The notes: generated by a model from the sequence alone, not told the origin. A stretch of DNA of 64,000 nt from Planktothrix agardhii NIES-204 (GCA_003609755.1 AP017991.1:2187501-2251500); one strand, 5' to 3'. Numbered from the stretch's first letter, positions 1-9,480 are shown. Numbers and translations are program-made.

Positions 1-367
1 CTTCAACATGACCAACGGGAATTTTTTGATAAAAAGCGGCTAAACTTGCAGCAAAAGCCGTGGTTGTATCTCCTTGAACTAATACTAAATGGGGATTTAA
101 TTGTTTGAATAAATCTTCTAATCCCCGTAAACTTTTACAGGTAATATCCGTTAAGGTTTGCCGCGCTTGCATGATGTCTAAATCTTGGTCTGCGGTTAAA
201 TTGAATAACGTCATCACCTGGGCCACCATTTCTCGATGTTGACCAGTTAAAACCACCTGGGTATCAAATCCAGACGTTTGTTTTAACCGTTGAATTACAG
301 GGGCTAATTTAATCGCTTCTGGGCGAGTCCCAAAAATAACCATAACTCGGAGAGGAATAGGGGGCAT
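1..367 (-). CDS. wecB: UDP-N-acetylglucosamine 2-epimerase, N-terminal part (runs off the window)
   Basis: This is the first 122 codons of a cytoplasmic sugar-nucleotide epimerase that interconverts UDP-GlcNAc and UDP-ManNAc for cell-surface polysaccharide. Translation from ATG at 367 gives MPPIPLRVMVIFGTRPEAIK, with the GTRPEAIK motif diagnostic of the family, followed by a TGQHREM motif and a VQGDTTT motif at the expected spacing. The gene continues to the left of base 1, so its C-terminal half cannot be judged. It is read in the same direction as the next genes, but about 90 bp separate it from the ATPase gene at 460. The family call is secure; the precise pathway is inferred. Confidence 0.9.
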   Translation of the reverse strand, partial: MPPIPLRVMVIFGTRPEAIKLAPVIQRLKQTSGFDTQVVLTGQHREMVAQVMTLFNLTADQDLDIMQARQTLTDITCKSLRGLEDLFKQLNPHLVLVQGDTTTAFAASLAAFYQKIPVGHVE

Positions 368-459
368 AATCATTAATAATTGTCAATAAAAAGTTAAATG
401 AATTAGAGAATTTATCAAGGTTTAACTATCCATTTTCCCTTTATTAAGGGAGGATTAAT

Positions 460-2196
460 TTAAGATTGTTTGACTTCTAAGGTTCTAATTCTATTGATAG
501 CCGCAGCTAATTCAAATCGTCGGAATATTGCTAAATCTCCTTGGGGAAATGGGGCAATAATATCTAATCCTTTGGTAGCAATATCATTCATAATTTGATC
601 TAAAATTTGAGGTAGGGTTTTCTCTCCATTAATATACTGTTGTTTAGCATAAACCATTGCCGCTGCGATCGCGCGTAATTGATCTTGAGAAACCAATTGT
701 TCCACCGCAGAAACATCAATATCTTCGGTTCCAAATAATACCTCATCCACATTCCTAACCTTCACCCGCACATCCCAACGTCCCCGACTAGGATCTAAAC
801 TTTCAGAAAGAGGAATTCGCGGACGAATAACACCAAAGTTTTCACCCCCTTCTAAGGTGCGACCCGTACTATATTGATAGGCGATTTCTTTGGCTTTTGC
901 GGTTAATTCTACGGCTTGAAAATTCTCCATTCCGATTACCTGATCTGCGACATCAAAATAATCCCCACTACCTCCCATAACTAAAATAGTAGACACAGAA
1001 TAATCATTATAAAGTTGGCGAACTTTATCAATAAAAGGAGTAATTGGTTCTTGATTTTTAGAAATTAATGCTTGCATTCGGCGATCGCGAATCATAAAAT
1101 TAGTGGCGGCGGTATCTTCATCTACTAATAATACCGCCGGAATTGAGGGAGAATTTTCGGCTAAAACTAATGCCTCTAATGCTTCCATAATATTAGCAGC
1201 TTGGGAGGTACTTCCACTGGCATTTTCCGTGGAGAATTGCGTTGTCGAACGACCTTGAGGTAATTGATTAATAAATGCAGAAATATCCACTCCCGCCACA
1301 CTGCGACCATCCTCCGCCCTAATTTTTACCGCCGATGGATTGGTAATCACAAATTCCCGACCATCCCCAGGAATATGATTATAAACCCCTAGTTCAATTG
1401 CTTTTAATAGGGTTGATTTTCCATGATAACCGCCACCGACAATTAAAGTGATTCCTTGAGAAATTCCCATGCCTTTAATTAATCCTTGGTTGGGACAATT
1501 AAACTCCACTTCTAAGGATTTTGGGGATTGAAAAGTAATCACATTTTCTGTCAAAGGGCGACTATCAACCCCACTTTTACGGGGTAAAATTGCACCATTG
1601 GCGACAAAGGCAACTAACGCTTTTTCGGCTAATTTTTCCCGTAAATAATCCGCATCTTCTGCCGTTTCAATATGATGTTTAATAGCCTGTTTATCTAAAT
1701 TTTGATATCTTAAAGATCGGTCTACTAGGGTGGGAATATCATCACAAATCATCATCGTGGCTTGACGACCTAAAATATTGCGTCCCCGGGCAGGAAGTCC
1801 GACAAAAAAACGCATTTCTACCCCTTTTTCTGAAGTGGAAGCGGCCGTCCGTTCTAATATTTCCTGACCCATTTTTGTCACCGCAATCATGCCACTTTTG
1901 CCCGTTCCCCGATGGCTACTAATCTCGATTGCATTTTGATCAAATTCACGAATTAGATAGTCTCGCAGGGCAATTTCACGGCTGTGGGTGCGGTATAATT
2001 CAGCAGGAAATCCGGCAATTGTTGGGGGAATTTGAACACGGAATTTACTCGGTGCAGCAAAGGGATCGCCTTGAACATAATCAATAATTAGGGTGAAATT
2101 GGGAAATTCATAAGTCCCTACAATATCTTTATAAGCTTTATAACCTCGATGATCCAGATCAAATAATAGCTGTCGTAGGTTTTCTTGAGTCTTCAT
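460..2196 (-). CDS. Predicted ATPase of the ABC class (COG3044-type)
   Basis: The 578-residue protein is a soluble ATPase of the 'predicted ATPase of the ABC class' family, whose biological role is unknown. A Walker A loop GGGYHGKST lies near residues 254-262, a serine/glycine-rich signature-like stretch near 321-336, and a Walker B strand VLLVDED near 355-361. The length is normal for the family and no membrane segment is visible. It begins at ATG 2196 and sits 21 bp from the M28 peptidase gene, which lies upstream on the same strand, so the two may be cotranscribed. No transporter partner is present, which fits the family not being a membrane transporter component. Confidence 0.85.
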   Translation of the reverse strand: MKTQENLRQLLFDLDHRGYKAYKDIVGTYEFPNFTLIIDYVQGDPFAAPSKFRVQIPPTIAGFPAELYRTHSREIALRDYLIREFDQNAIEISSHRGTGKSGMIAVTKMGQEILERTAASTSEKGVEMRFFVGLPARGRNILGRQATMMICDDIPTLVDRSLRYQNLDKQAIKHHIETAEDADYLREKLAEKALVAFVANGAILPRKSGVDSRPLTENVITFQSPKSLEVEFNCPNQGLIKGMGISQGITLIVGGGYHGKSTLLKAIELGVYNHIPGDGREFVITNPSAVKIRAEDGRSVAGVDISAFINQLPQGRSTTQFSTENASGSTSQAANIMEALEALVLAENSPSIPAVLLVDEDTAATNFMIRDRRMQALISKNQEPITPFIDKVRQLYNDYSVSTILVMGGSGDYFDVADQVIGMENFQAVELTAKAKEIAYQYSTGRTLEGGENFGVIRPRIPLSESLDPSRGRWDVRVKVRNVDEVLFGTEDIDVSAVEQLVSQDQLRAIAAAMVYAKQQYINGEKTLPQILDQIMNDIATKGLDIIAPFPQGDLAIFRRFELAAAINRIRTLEVKQS

Positions 2197-2217
2197 ATTA
2201 GATCATAAATAATTGAT

Positions 2218-3294
2218 TTAATTAAGGGAAGGGGGAATATTAAAGGGGGTCTGACTATTTAGAATTTCAGCAACTACATTATAAATGATTGTGGCTGATC
2301 CTTCAAAAAAGTTGGGATCTAAATTAGCCATTGTATCACTAGGTTGATGATAATGGGGCGATCGCAAATTCGCCGTATCGGTGATTAAAACCGCCGGAAT
2401 ACCTTGATACCAAAAGGGAGCATGATCACTGCGTAAAACATCCGGTGTGAGCAAACCTTTTAAGGGAATAGGTACGGCTACAAGGGGCGGAAATTGAACG
2501 GAATTAGAGGTTGATATTTTAATGGATTTACTAACCCTTTGAAACACTTTTAATAGTGATAAATTTTGAATTTCTCCCACTACGGTTAAAAATTCTCCTC
2601 GGTCTGGAAATTCAACTCCAGCAGCTTCTAAAAGGGGAGTTATAGCAATTCCTGAAGGATAGGTTTGACAGCCGGGTAAATGACAGGCATAACCTACCAT
2701 ATCTAATATAATTGCGGCTTGTAAATTTGTCAAATTTTGGGGTTTTTCCGTAAAGGCAAAACTTCCTAAAAGCCCGACTTCTTCTTGATCAAAAAAGACA
2801 ATCTTTAATCCCCGAAGTGTGTTTTTTTGAGCCAATAAACGGGCGATTTCTAAAATTACCGCTACCCCACTGGCGTTATCATTAGCACCCGGAGAATTGG
2901 GAACAGTATCATAATGGGCAGCGAGTAAGATTACTCCGGCTTTTGGATCGGTTCCTGGGTGTTCCGCTACAATATTAACACCTTGATCAAAGGATTGTAA
3001 ACTGGGAGCAAAGTTGAATAATTCCAATTGTTTGATCAAATAATTTCGCACCCTTTGTCGATCAAAATCTTGAAATCTTTCTCCTACTAACACTTTAATA
3101 TGACTCCATAGTTGAGGCGGATCAATTGTATCTAGTTGAGGAGATATCAAGGCAGGATAAGGTGTAATTTGAGTTTGAGAATGGGAGGAAATTGACTCTA
3201 TTTTATCATCGGGCAATCCAGCATAACATCCGACAATAATTCCGATCGCAATTCCCATCCACAAAAAAATATTAATCCACGGTTTTACCTTCAT
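2218..3294 (-). CDS. M28-family zinc aminopeptidase, probable lipoprotein
   Basis: This 358-residue protein is a zinc-dependent peptidase of family M28, probably exported. A hydrophobic N-terminus (residues 9-22) ends in IVGC, which looks like a lipobox with Cys23, so periplasmic or membrane-anchored action is likely. Metal ligand motifs are visible: HYD (127-129), ANDN (Asp139), the catalytic EE pair (171-172), LDM (Asp198), and HYHQPSDT near the C-terminus. The start codon overlaps the stop of the upstream 181-codon gene (ATGA at 3291-3294), so translation is probably coupled. A paralogue lacking the export signal lies at 23277-24122. The substrate is not predictable. Confidence 0.85.
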   Translation of the reverse strand: MKVKPWINIFLWMGIAIGIIVGCYAGLPDDKIESISSHSQTQITPYPALISPQLDTIDPPQLWSHIKVLVGERFQDFDRQRVRNYLIKQLELFNFAPSLQSFDQGVNIVAEHPGTDPKAGVILLAAHYDTVPNSPGANDNASGVAVILEIARLLAQKNTLRGLKIVFFDQEEVGLLGSFAFTEKPQNLTNLQAAIILDMVGYACHLPGCQTYPSGIAITPLLEAAGVEFPDRGEFLTVVGEIQNLSLLKVFQRVSKSIKISTSNSVQFPPLVAVPIPLKGLLTPDVLRSDHAPFWYQGIPAVLITDTANLRSPHYHQPSDTMANLDPNFFEGSATIIYNVVAEILNSQTPFNIPPSLN

Positions 3295-3836
3295 TCCAGA
3301 TTAAAATTAATTGGTTTACTGGTTAGCTTAAATTGTTTATCCTCTATTTTAACATAGGGAATATTTATGGTTTCTAATTCCAATAATTGAGGATGTTTAG
3401 GCAGCCAGTCTTCAGAAATAGGTTGAAAATTTTCTGCGTTTTTACATAATAAAAAAATTTCTTCTTGTAAACTATTAGCTAATTGATTAATACGATCACA
3501 ATTTTTTTTAAGTTCAATCCAATTTTTTTGAGCCTGAAAGCGATTAATTTGAGCCTGTTTAACGGCGAGTTTAGCCCTAACTTGTCTTAATTTAATCCGA
3601 GTGGCTTGAATTTCTTGATCGAGTTGTTGTAAATTCAATGACCAACGCTGGGCTTCGTCTTGGGTTTGTTGTTGTAAGGTGGCTAAGGATTCTGGGGAAG
3701 AATCCGAGGAAAATAAAACAGTAACATGAAAGTTAGAACGCTTACTTCTTAACCTATTATATTCAGCTTTGACCGCATTAATTTGATCTTTGATCGCGTC
3801 CCATTCTGTTTGTAAATCTTCTAAAGTTTGGCTCAT
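3291..3836 (-). CDS. Coiled-coil protein of unknown function
   Basis: I do not recognise a named family. The 181-residue protein is mostly heptad-like helix (residues 1-60 and 70-135) rich in Glu, Gln, Lys and Arg, with a shorter C-terminal tail containing WLPKHPQLLELE. There is no signal peptide or membrane segment. Its stop overlaps the start of the M28 peptidase gene by four bases, which suggests a two-gene translational unit. It may be a structural or chaperone-like partner, but this is only inference from the coiled coil and gene order. Confidence 0.65.
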   Translation of the reverse strand: MSQTLEDLQTEWDAIKDQINAVKAEYNRLRSKRSNFHVTVLFSSDSSPESLATLQQQTQDEAQRWSLNLQQLDQEIQATRIKLRQVRAKLAVKQAQINRFQAQKNWIELKKNCDRINQLANSLQEEIFLLCKNAENFQPISEDWLPKHPQLLELETINIPYVKIEDKQFKLTSKPINFNLE

Positions 3837-3857
3837 TTGATCATTTCCTTTGAGTAT

Positions 3858-4712
3858 TTAAGCAAAAACAACGGTTCGATTTCCATAGACTAACACGCGA
3901 TTTTGAATGTGTAAACGAACCGCCCTAGCTAAAACTAATCGTTCTAAATCCTTGCCTTTTCTAATTAAATCTGCTACGGTGTCCCGATGACTGACCCGCA
4001 CGACGTCCTGTTCAATAATTGGCCCTTCGTCTAAATCTGCGGTTACATAATGGGCGGTTGCACCGATAATTTTAACCCCGCGTTCGTGCGCTCTTTGATA
4101 GGGATTTGCTCCGGCAAAAGCTGGCAGAAATGAATGATGAATATTGATGATTTGGGAAAAATTATCGATAATTTTAGGAGTTAAAATCTGCATATATTTA
4201 GCGAGAACTACCAAATCAATTTGGTATTTTTTTAAAAGTTCTAATTGTTGATTCTCTTGTTCTAATTTATTTTCTGCTGTCATGGGTAAATGATAAAAAT
4301 TAATCCCAAATTGATCGGCAATAGGTTTTAAGTTAGCATGATTACTAATTATTAATGGAATTTCCGCAATAATTTCTTTAGCTTGCCATCGCCAGAGTAA
4401 ATCTAATAAACAATGATCCTGTTTTGTAACCCAAATGGATAACCGAGGAATGGTATCGGAAAAACGTAGTTGCCAATTGGCATTTAAAGGTTTTGCGATC
4501 GCACTAAACGCAGGAGAAATCACCTCACGGGGTAAATTAAATCCTTCTAATTGCCATTCAATTCGGGTTAAAAAAATATTAGCACTAAAATCCGTATGTT
4601 GATCGGCATGAATAATATTTCCTCCATTAGAATAAATAAAATTAGCAATTTTGGCAACCAAACCTTTTTGGTCGGGACAAGAAACTAATAAGGTTGCTGT
4701 AGGTAGGTTCAT
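3858..4712 (-). CDS. purU: Formyltetrahydrofolate deformylase
   Basis: PurU hydrolyses 10-formyltetrahydrofolate to formate and tetrahydrofolate, balancing one-carbon pools and supplying formate for purine synthesis. The N-terminal 85 residues form an ACT domain (LLVSCPDQKGLVAKIANFI) and the rest a formyltransferase fold. The catalytic NIHHSFLPAF motif, the NHANL motif and the LDEGPIIEQDV motif are all present. A frame extension to 4718 begins with TTG; I prefer ATG at 4712, giving 284 residues, the usual size. The gene stands alone next to an inverted-repeat element at 4754-4820. Confidence 0.93.
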   Translation of the reverse strand: MNLPTATLLVSCPDQKGLVAKIANFIYSNGGNIIHADQHTDFSANIFLTRIEWQLEGFNLPREVISPAFSAIAKPLNANWQLRFSDTIPRLSIWVTKQDHCLLDLLWRWQAKEIIAEIPLIISNHANLKPIADQFGINFYHLPMTAENKLEQENQQLELLKKYQIDLVVLAKYMQILTPKIIDNFSQIINIHHSFLPAFAGANPYQRAHERGVKIIGATAHYVTADLDEGPIIEQDVVRVSHRDTVADLIRKGKDLERLVLARAVRLHIQNRVLVYGNRTVVFA

Positions 4713-4753
4713 TATCAACTCTTATTGATTATATCTAATCATAATTATACCAA

Positions 4754-4820
4754 ACGTTGTTGCGCTTAAGCGCATCTTGATTAAAATAGAATAATAAGAT
4801 GTGCTAAAGCGCAACAACGG
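4754..4820. repeat. Inverted pair of a 25-bp dispersed repeat (CGCTTAAGCG core)
   Basis: Two arms of about 25 bp (4754-4778 and 4796-4820) are near-perfect inverted copies around a 17-bp AT-rich spacer. Each arm carries the sequence GCGCTTAAGCGC or a one-base variant next to CAACAACG. Single copies of the same unit occur at 30022-30044 and 60825-60849, so this is a dispersed family rather than a gene-specific terminator. The hairpin lies between purU and the 3' end of the dacB remnant. Confidence 0.75.
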
Positions 4821-4821
4821 T

Positions 4822-5419
4822 TTAGGGACAGGATTTTAATTGTGTTAATAATAATATTATTTCATCAACTGCTTGTCTGAGTTCTTCAGGAGATAAGTTG
4901 CTTTGATTAATGGTAATACTAAAAACTAATGGTTGATAATTTGGGGGGGAAATATACCCCGCTAAGGATGTAACTCCTCTCATAGTTCCGGTTTTAGCTT
5001 GTACAATTCCTGTGGCAGAATTGTCTTTAAACCGTGCTTTTAAAGTTCCACTAACTCCCCCTATCGGGAGAGAATTTCTATATAATTCTGCATTAGAAGA
5101 AGCCGCCATCATTCTCAAGGTTTGTACTAATACTAAGGGCGTAACTAAATTATTTCGAGAGAGTCCTGAACCATCAAATAATTGATAATTATTAGGATTA
5201 ATTCCTAATTTACTTAAAATTAATTTGATTTCTTTTAATCCCGATTCTACGCTATCGGAACGAGAATTTTGCGCCCCTAATGTTCTTAATAGAGATTCAG
5301 CAAAAACATTATTACTTTCCAAATTCAGGGTTTTAATTAATTCAGATAAAGGTGGAGATTCTACAAATGCTAATTCTGTTTCTGGATAGGAAAAATTAGA
5401 AGAAATTGAGGTTTTTAAT
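4822..5419 (-). pseudogene. dacB: D-Ala-D-Ala carboxypeptidase (PBP4/DacB type), 3' fragment cut by an IS
   Basis: This is the C-terminal ~200 codons of a penicillin-binding protein 4 family enzyme (S13), which trims peptidoglycan peptides in the periplasm. The SxN box is seen as SGLSRNN and the KTG box as AKTGTMRG. The reading frame continues upstream of a TTG at 5322 to the IS end at 5420, where it meets a stop at 5437-5439 inside the IS. The N-terminal signal peptide is found on the far side of the IS at 7237-7347. The segment that should carry the SxxK catalytic serine is absent from both pieces, so roughly 190 codons have been deleted. The product cannot be active. Confidence 0.85.
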
Positions 5420-6691
5420 CTGAAGGGGGGACGAAATCAGCTACAAGACAGACTCTATAAGCCTCATAGCTCTTAGGCCCTGTTGATAATACTTACATTT
5501 ATTGCGATTTAATTTCATTAGTTTCGTGACTAAATCCATACAAACATCCTTGAAATTGACCCAAGTTTGACCATATAAGCCGATATAAAAACTACTATGT
5601 CTCCGTTCTATTCGACCATATTCTTTGATCCGAGCAATATATTTCTGTATTCCTTTTCGTTTGATTTGTTGACCCTGTATTGTTGCAGAGGAGTAGGCAA
5701 TTGCTATCAACAAAACTAGAGAAATAAAGCGTTCACCAGTTACATTGGTATCCTCTAAATTATAGCCTCCCTTCTTAAAATCTCTAAACATTTCTTCAAT
5801 ATCAAATCTTTGTTTATAGGCAGAAATAGCCAATTCTAGTGCATCAAAATTCGTTAAGATAAACCATCCTTCTTTCGGTGCTACTCCGTTGATTTTACGT
5901 TTCCATTTACAAGCAACGTTAAAGCTCATAAAACCGCGAGTCTTTGTTACCTTTACACCTTGAATAAAAAATGATACTCCTGGTGCTAAACCTAGATGAT
6001 TTAATTCCTGAAAAATATCTTTTTCAAATTCTACAAATTCGTTCTTTTTTAATCGCAAGCAAAAGTATACACCCAATGATTGAAGGTACTTAGCAAGTTT
6101 TACAGAACAAAATTCTCTATCCCCTAATACACATATTTTATAGTTTTGAAAAATGGGCATTACTTGAGACAATATTTTTTGCTGCTCATCTATATTACTA
6201 CTCCCTAATTTGGGCAATAATTTAAAATAGATTGGAAAGGCTCTTTTATCCCAAATGACACTCACCATAAATAAATTTATCCGACTCCAATTCGTTCTAT
6301 CAATTGCTACATAAATTATTTCTTCCTTGGTAAAATATATTGATAACCATTCTTTGATAATGGGTAACCAAATTTTTTCAATTTTTAAATTGGGTAATGA
6401 GAGAAATCTTTGTATTCTTTTTCTTCTACTCTCAAATTTAATTGGCAAAGGTATCCCATTCGCTAGCCTTTCTAAATTCACATTTTTGATTGACTGTAAG
6501 ATGTTCACCAAAATTTGGAGAAACAGGTATTCTGCTAAACTCAATTGACTTTTTAAGTGCTTTTGATAGAATAAAGGTATCATTTTCATTAGATGGGTCT
6601 TATTGACAATATCTGACCTATCTTTTTTTTACCATAAATCGTTACATTCTTTATACTGTCTTGTTTTCAGCCTTGTTTGTCGCCCCGTCAG
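5420..6691 (-). mobile_element. IS4-family insertion sequence, full-length copy
   Basis: The element is 1272 bp. Its left end (CTGAAGGGGGGACGAAAT) and the reverse complement of its right end (CTGACGGGGCGACAAA) match as imperfect terminal inverted repeats of about 16 bp. It contains one transposase gene. The right end at 6691 abuts a second, damaged copy rather than host DNA. The outer flanks (AGGTTTTTAAT before 5420, AGGTTCTAGTT after 7236) agree at 8 of 11 positions, which may be a decayed target duplication or chance. Confidence 0.85.
5441..6589 (-). CDS. IS4-family transposase
   Basis: The 382-residue protein is an intact DDE transposase of the IS4 family, catalysing cut-and-paste movement of the element that carries it. 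The first catalytic Asp is in YVAIDRTNW, the second in LGDREFC, and the Glu lies in the Y-2-R-3-E-6-K-like motif (YKQRFDIEEMFRDFKKGG). The start at ATG 6589 lies about 100 bp inside the right end of the element. There is no frameshift or internal stop, so it may be active and could also act on the deleted neighbouring copy. Confidence 0.88.
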   Translation of the reverse strand: MKMIPLFYQKHLKSQLSLAEYLFLQILVNILQSIKNVNLERLANGIPLPIKFESRRKRIQRFLSLPNLKIEKIWLPIIKEWLSIYFTKEEIIYVAIDRTNWSRINLFMVSVIWDKRAFPIYFKLLPKLGSSNIDEQQKILSQVMPIFQNYKICVLGDREFCSVKLAKYLQSLGVYFCLRLKKNEFVEFEKDIFQELNHLGLAPGVSFFIQGVKVTKTRGFMSFNVACKWKRKINGVAPKEGWFILTNFDALELAISAYKQRFDIEEMFRDFKKGGYNLEDTNVTGERFISLVLLIAIAYSSATIQGQQIKRKGIQKYIARIKEYGRIERRHSSFYIGLYGQTWVNFKDVCMDLVTKLMKLNRNKCKYYQQGLRAMRLIESVL

Positions 6692-7236
6692 CATAAAACC
6701 GCGAGTCTTTGTTACCTTTACACCTTGAATAAAAAATGATACTCCTGGTGCTAAACCTAGATGATTTAATTCCTGAAAAATATCTTTTTCAAATTCTACA
6801 AATTCGTTCTTTTTTAATCGCAAGCAAAAGTATACACCCAATGATTGATTGCTACATAAATTATTTCTTCCTTGGTAAAATATATTGATAACCATTCTTT
6901 GATAATGGGTAACCAAATTTTTTCAATTTTTAAATTGGGTAATGAGAGAAATCTTTGTATTCTTTTTCTTCTACTCTCAAATTTAATTGGCAAAGGTATC
7001 CCATTCGCTAGCCTTTCTAAATTCACATTTTTGATTGACTGTAAGATGTTCACCAAAATTTGGAGAAACAGGTATTCTGCTAAACTCAATTGACTTTTTA
7101 AGTGCTTTTGATAGAATAAAGGTATCATTTTCATTAGATGGGTCTTATTGACAATATCTGACCTATCTTTTTTTTACCATAAATCGTTACATTCTTTATA
7201 CTGTCTTGTTTTCAGCCTTGTTTGTCGCCCCGTCAG
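6692..7236 (-). mobile_element. Deleted second copy of the same IS4-family element
   Basis: This stretch is almost identical to parts of the intact element. Bases 6692-6848 match 5927-6083, then about 220 bp are missing, and 6848-7236 match 6303-6691. The left ~507 bp of the element are also missing. The transposase N-terminus (from ATG 7134) and a middle segment survive, fused out of frame. The internal deletion joins at a short ATTG repeat. The lack of divergence between copies argues for recent duplication and deletion. Confidence 0.85.
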
Positions 7237-7347
7237 AGGTTCTAGTTCTCCAGGACAAAGGTTTTTAGCCAGGGAATTTGTTTGACCCCAAACGGGCTGG
7301 GATAAACTTAATAGGGATATTAAACTACTGAATAAAAAATTTTTCAT
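7237..7347 (-). pseudogene. dacB: dacB, 5' fragment (start codon and signal peptide)
   Basis: Thirty-seven codons from ATG 7347 encode a lysine-containing N-terminus, a hydrophobic core and a cleavage-like site (MKNFLFSSLI ... VWGQT), followed by LCPGELEP, which resembles the start of mature DacB proteins. The sequence stops at the outer end of the IS remnant. The ATG overlaps the TGA of the upstream lipid-A-synthase-like gene (ATGA at 7344-7347), so the original gene was translationally coupled to it. The matching 3' part is at 4822-5419. Confidence 0.8.
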
Positions 7348-8534
7348 GATAATTTTCCAGAAACCGAGTTTATAATAAACTGAGCAATTTTCAAACTTCC
7401 TCCAGATTTTCCCATGCGCTGCTCTCCATTATTTAAACATAATTTTAAATACTCGGTATTTTCTAAGGTTTGCTTGACTTTTTGGGCAGTTTGGTTTAAG
7501 ATGAAATCATCCGCAGGTTTAGTTCCGATTAGTTGAATTGATAATCCTAATAATCTTAACTGTGCCTCGGCAAACCGATAGGTAAATGCGGGGCCATTCC
7601 CAGGAGTTGTAATCACAGGTTTGCCCAAACCGACCGCTTGTTCGTTCGCAGTTCCCGCCATTCCTAGAACTAAATTAGCCGCGTTTAAAATATCGGCAAA
7701 ACTATCAGAATAACAAATAACCTCTAAACCATCTTTATTAGTTAATCTGCCGTTTTGATGTTGCCAATTTAAACCTATTGCAATTTGATCTAATTCTGCC
7801 ATTAAACTCCCCACCGCAGCTACCCGAAATTGAATTTTTTGGGAACTAATTTGATCAATCATTTCCACTAATTTTAACAGCAAGATTAAATTATTTCTAG
7901 CTTCAGGAATACGAGAACCAGGAAGCAACGCAATCATTAGGGATGCAGAATCAAGGTTTAAATTAACTCCCCTGGGAGTCAGATTATCCATCATGGGAGT
8001 CCCGACAAATTGAGCTTTTCTAATTCCTTGTTTTTGTAAATCCTCTGCGGTAAAATTATCACGGGTAAATATAGCTAAACAGCGAGGAGAATTAAGAAGA
8101 AACGGCAGAATTAACCCTAAATTTAGTTTACCTTCATAATAACTAGAATAGGCAGACAGAAAAATTATATAGGGTTTTTTTGTGAAATAAGCGATCGCTG
8201 CTACCACAATATCTCCCGTCACCATTAAAATATCATAATCCTTAGCCTGTTTCCAAATAATTTTTAATTGTTTCCCCAATAAACCAATTAAACCCGATGC
8301 AATATCCTGTAAAAAAACCAAAGGATTCATATATAAAAATCCTCCCGATGGCAAAGTTCGAGTCGGGGTCAAAATTGTAACTCCCAACTCTTTATAAATA
8401 TTACCCTCTCCCACAATAGGAACGGCGGCTATTTCAACATTTATATCTAAAGATAATAACGGCTTAATAATCTCCCCATTACAAGTATCCTCACCGTGAC
8501 CATTACTTAAAAATAAAATTCGTTGATTATTCAT
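7344..8534 (-). CDS. Lipid-A-disaccharide synthase-related protein (cyanobacterial family)
   Basis: The 396-residue protein belongs to a cyanobacterial family related to LpxB glycosyltransferases (TIGR03492 type) but distinct from true LpxB. The N-terminal Rossmann start ILFLSNGHGEDT, a LLPGSRIPEARNN motif in the middle and a NLVLGMAGTANEQAVGLGKPVIT motif region near the C-terminus (UDP-sugar-binding side) are visible. It is probably a membrane-associated glycosyltransferase, but the substrate is unknown. Its stop overlaps the dacB start, linking it to envelope biogenesis by context. Start ATG at 8534. Confidence 0.85.
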   Translation of the reverse strand: MNNQRILFLSNGHGEDTCNGEIIKPLLSLDINVEIAAVPIVGEGNIYKELGVTILTPTRTLPSGGFLYMNPLVFLQDIASGLIGLLGKQLKIIWKQAKDYDILMVTGDIVVAAIAYFTKKPYIIFLSAYSSYYEGKLNLGLILPFLLNSPRCLAIFTRDNFTAEDLQKQGIRKAQFVGTPMMDNLTPRGVNLNLDSASLMIALLPGSRIPEARNNLILLLKLVEMIDQISSQKIQFRVAAVGSLMAELDQIAIGLNWQHQNGRLTNKDGLEVICYSDSFADILNAANLVLGMAGTANEQAVGLGKPVITTPGNGPAFTYRFAEAQLRLLGLSIQLIGTKPADDFILNQTAQKVKQTLENTEYLKLCLNNGEQRMGKSGGSLKIAQFIINSVSGKLS

Positions 8535-8658
8535 AAAACTATGCTACAATTATCTAAAAGTATTAGTCAATTTAAGATTTAATTCATCTAATGATCAATT
8601 TTTGATCAAATTCTATGTAAAATAAAAACTGACAATTTTATCAACCATAACCCCAACC

Positions 8659-9411
8659 GTGAAATTTTTTGTCTATCATACTCCTGAACTAGCCCCTGCG
8701 AATGTTCTTCCCGACTGTGCCATCGTCGTGGACGTTTTACGCGCCACCACCACCATTGCCACCGCTTTAAACGCTGGAGCCGAGGCGGTGCAGGTTTTCA
8801 GTGATATTGACTCGTTGATGCAAACCAGCGAAAACTGGCCCGCCGATAAACGCATCCGGGTCGGTGAACGGGGTGGGGCCAAGGTAGAAGGATTTGATTT
8901 AGGCAATTCTCCCCTGAGTTGTACCCCAGAATTTGTCAAAAACAAACGATTGTTTATGACCACCACCAACGGAACCCGCAGTTTAGAAAGGATACAAGCC
9001 ACTCCGGTCGTCTTGACCGCCGCTTTTATTAATCGACGGGCCATTGTGGACTATTTGATCGCCAAAAGTCCAGAAACAGTTTGGGTATTAGGTTCTGGTT
9101 GGGAAGGTAGTTTTTCCCTCGAAGACACCGCCTGTGCCGGAGCAGTGGCCCAAAATTTAGTTCATGAAATGGGTTATCCTTTAGATGATTTTGCGGGAAA
9201 TGATGAAGTTTTTGCCGCTATTTCCCTTTATTCCCAATGGCAAAATAACCTGTTTGAACTGTTAAATCATGCCAGTCATGGTCAACGATTATTACGTTTA
9301 GGGTGTTATGAAGACTTGCAGTATTGCGCCCAAGAGGATATTTTAGATGTGTTACCCATCCAAAAAGAACCCGGAGTTTTAGTTAAATCAGACATCACAA
9401 AACAAAACTGA
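8659..9411 (+). CDS. comB: 2-phosphosulfolactate phosphatase family protein (ComB-like)
   Basis: The 250-residue protein matches the ComB family, which removes phosphate from 2-phosphosulfolactate in coenzyme M synthesis in archaea. Cyanobacteria keep the gene without making coenzyme M, so the physiological substrate here is uncertain. Family motifs include [15 protein letters not shown] (residues 23-37), [19 protein letters not shown] and GSGWEG. It starts with GTG at 8659; there is no in-frame ATG close by and the family N-terminus [10 protein letters not shown] begins there. It is divergent from the lipid-A-synthase-like gene, with a 124-bp shared promoter region. Confidence 0.88.
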   Translation: MKFFVYHTPELAPANVLPDCAIVVDVLRATTTIATALNAGAEAVQVFSDIDSLMQTSENWPADKRIRVGERGGAKVEGFDLGNSPLSCTPEFVKNKRLFMTTTNGTRSLERIQATPVVLTAAFINRRAIVDYLIAKSPETVWVLGSGWEGSFSLEDTACAGAVAQNLVHEMGYPLDDFAGNDEVFAAISLYSQWQNNLFELLNHASHGQRLLRLGCYEDLQYCAQEDILDVLPIQKEPGVLVKSDITKQN

Positions 9412-9480
9412 TAATTTTGGATTAAAGATGCTACAACTTAACTGAATTGTCTGCATTAATCCTTATCTTGATTACCGTCG

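Noticed and set aside
6327-7093. Two identical 73-codon plus-strand frames
   Set aside because: They are antisense shadows of the IS4 transposase N-terminus in the two IS copies.
5409-7247. 11-bp target-site duplication around the IS pair
   Set aside because: The flanks agree at only 8 of 11 positions and dacB has lost its middle, so a real duplication cannot be claimed.
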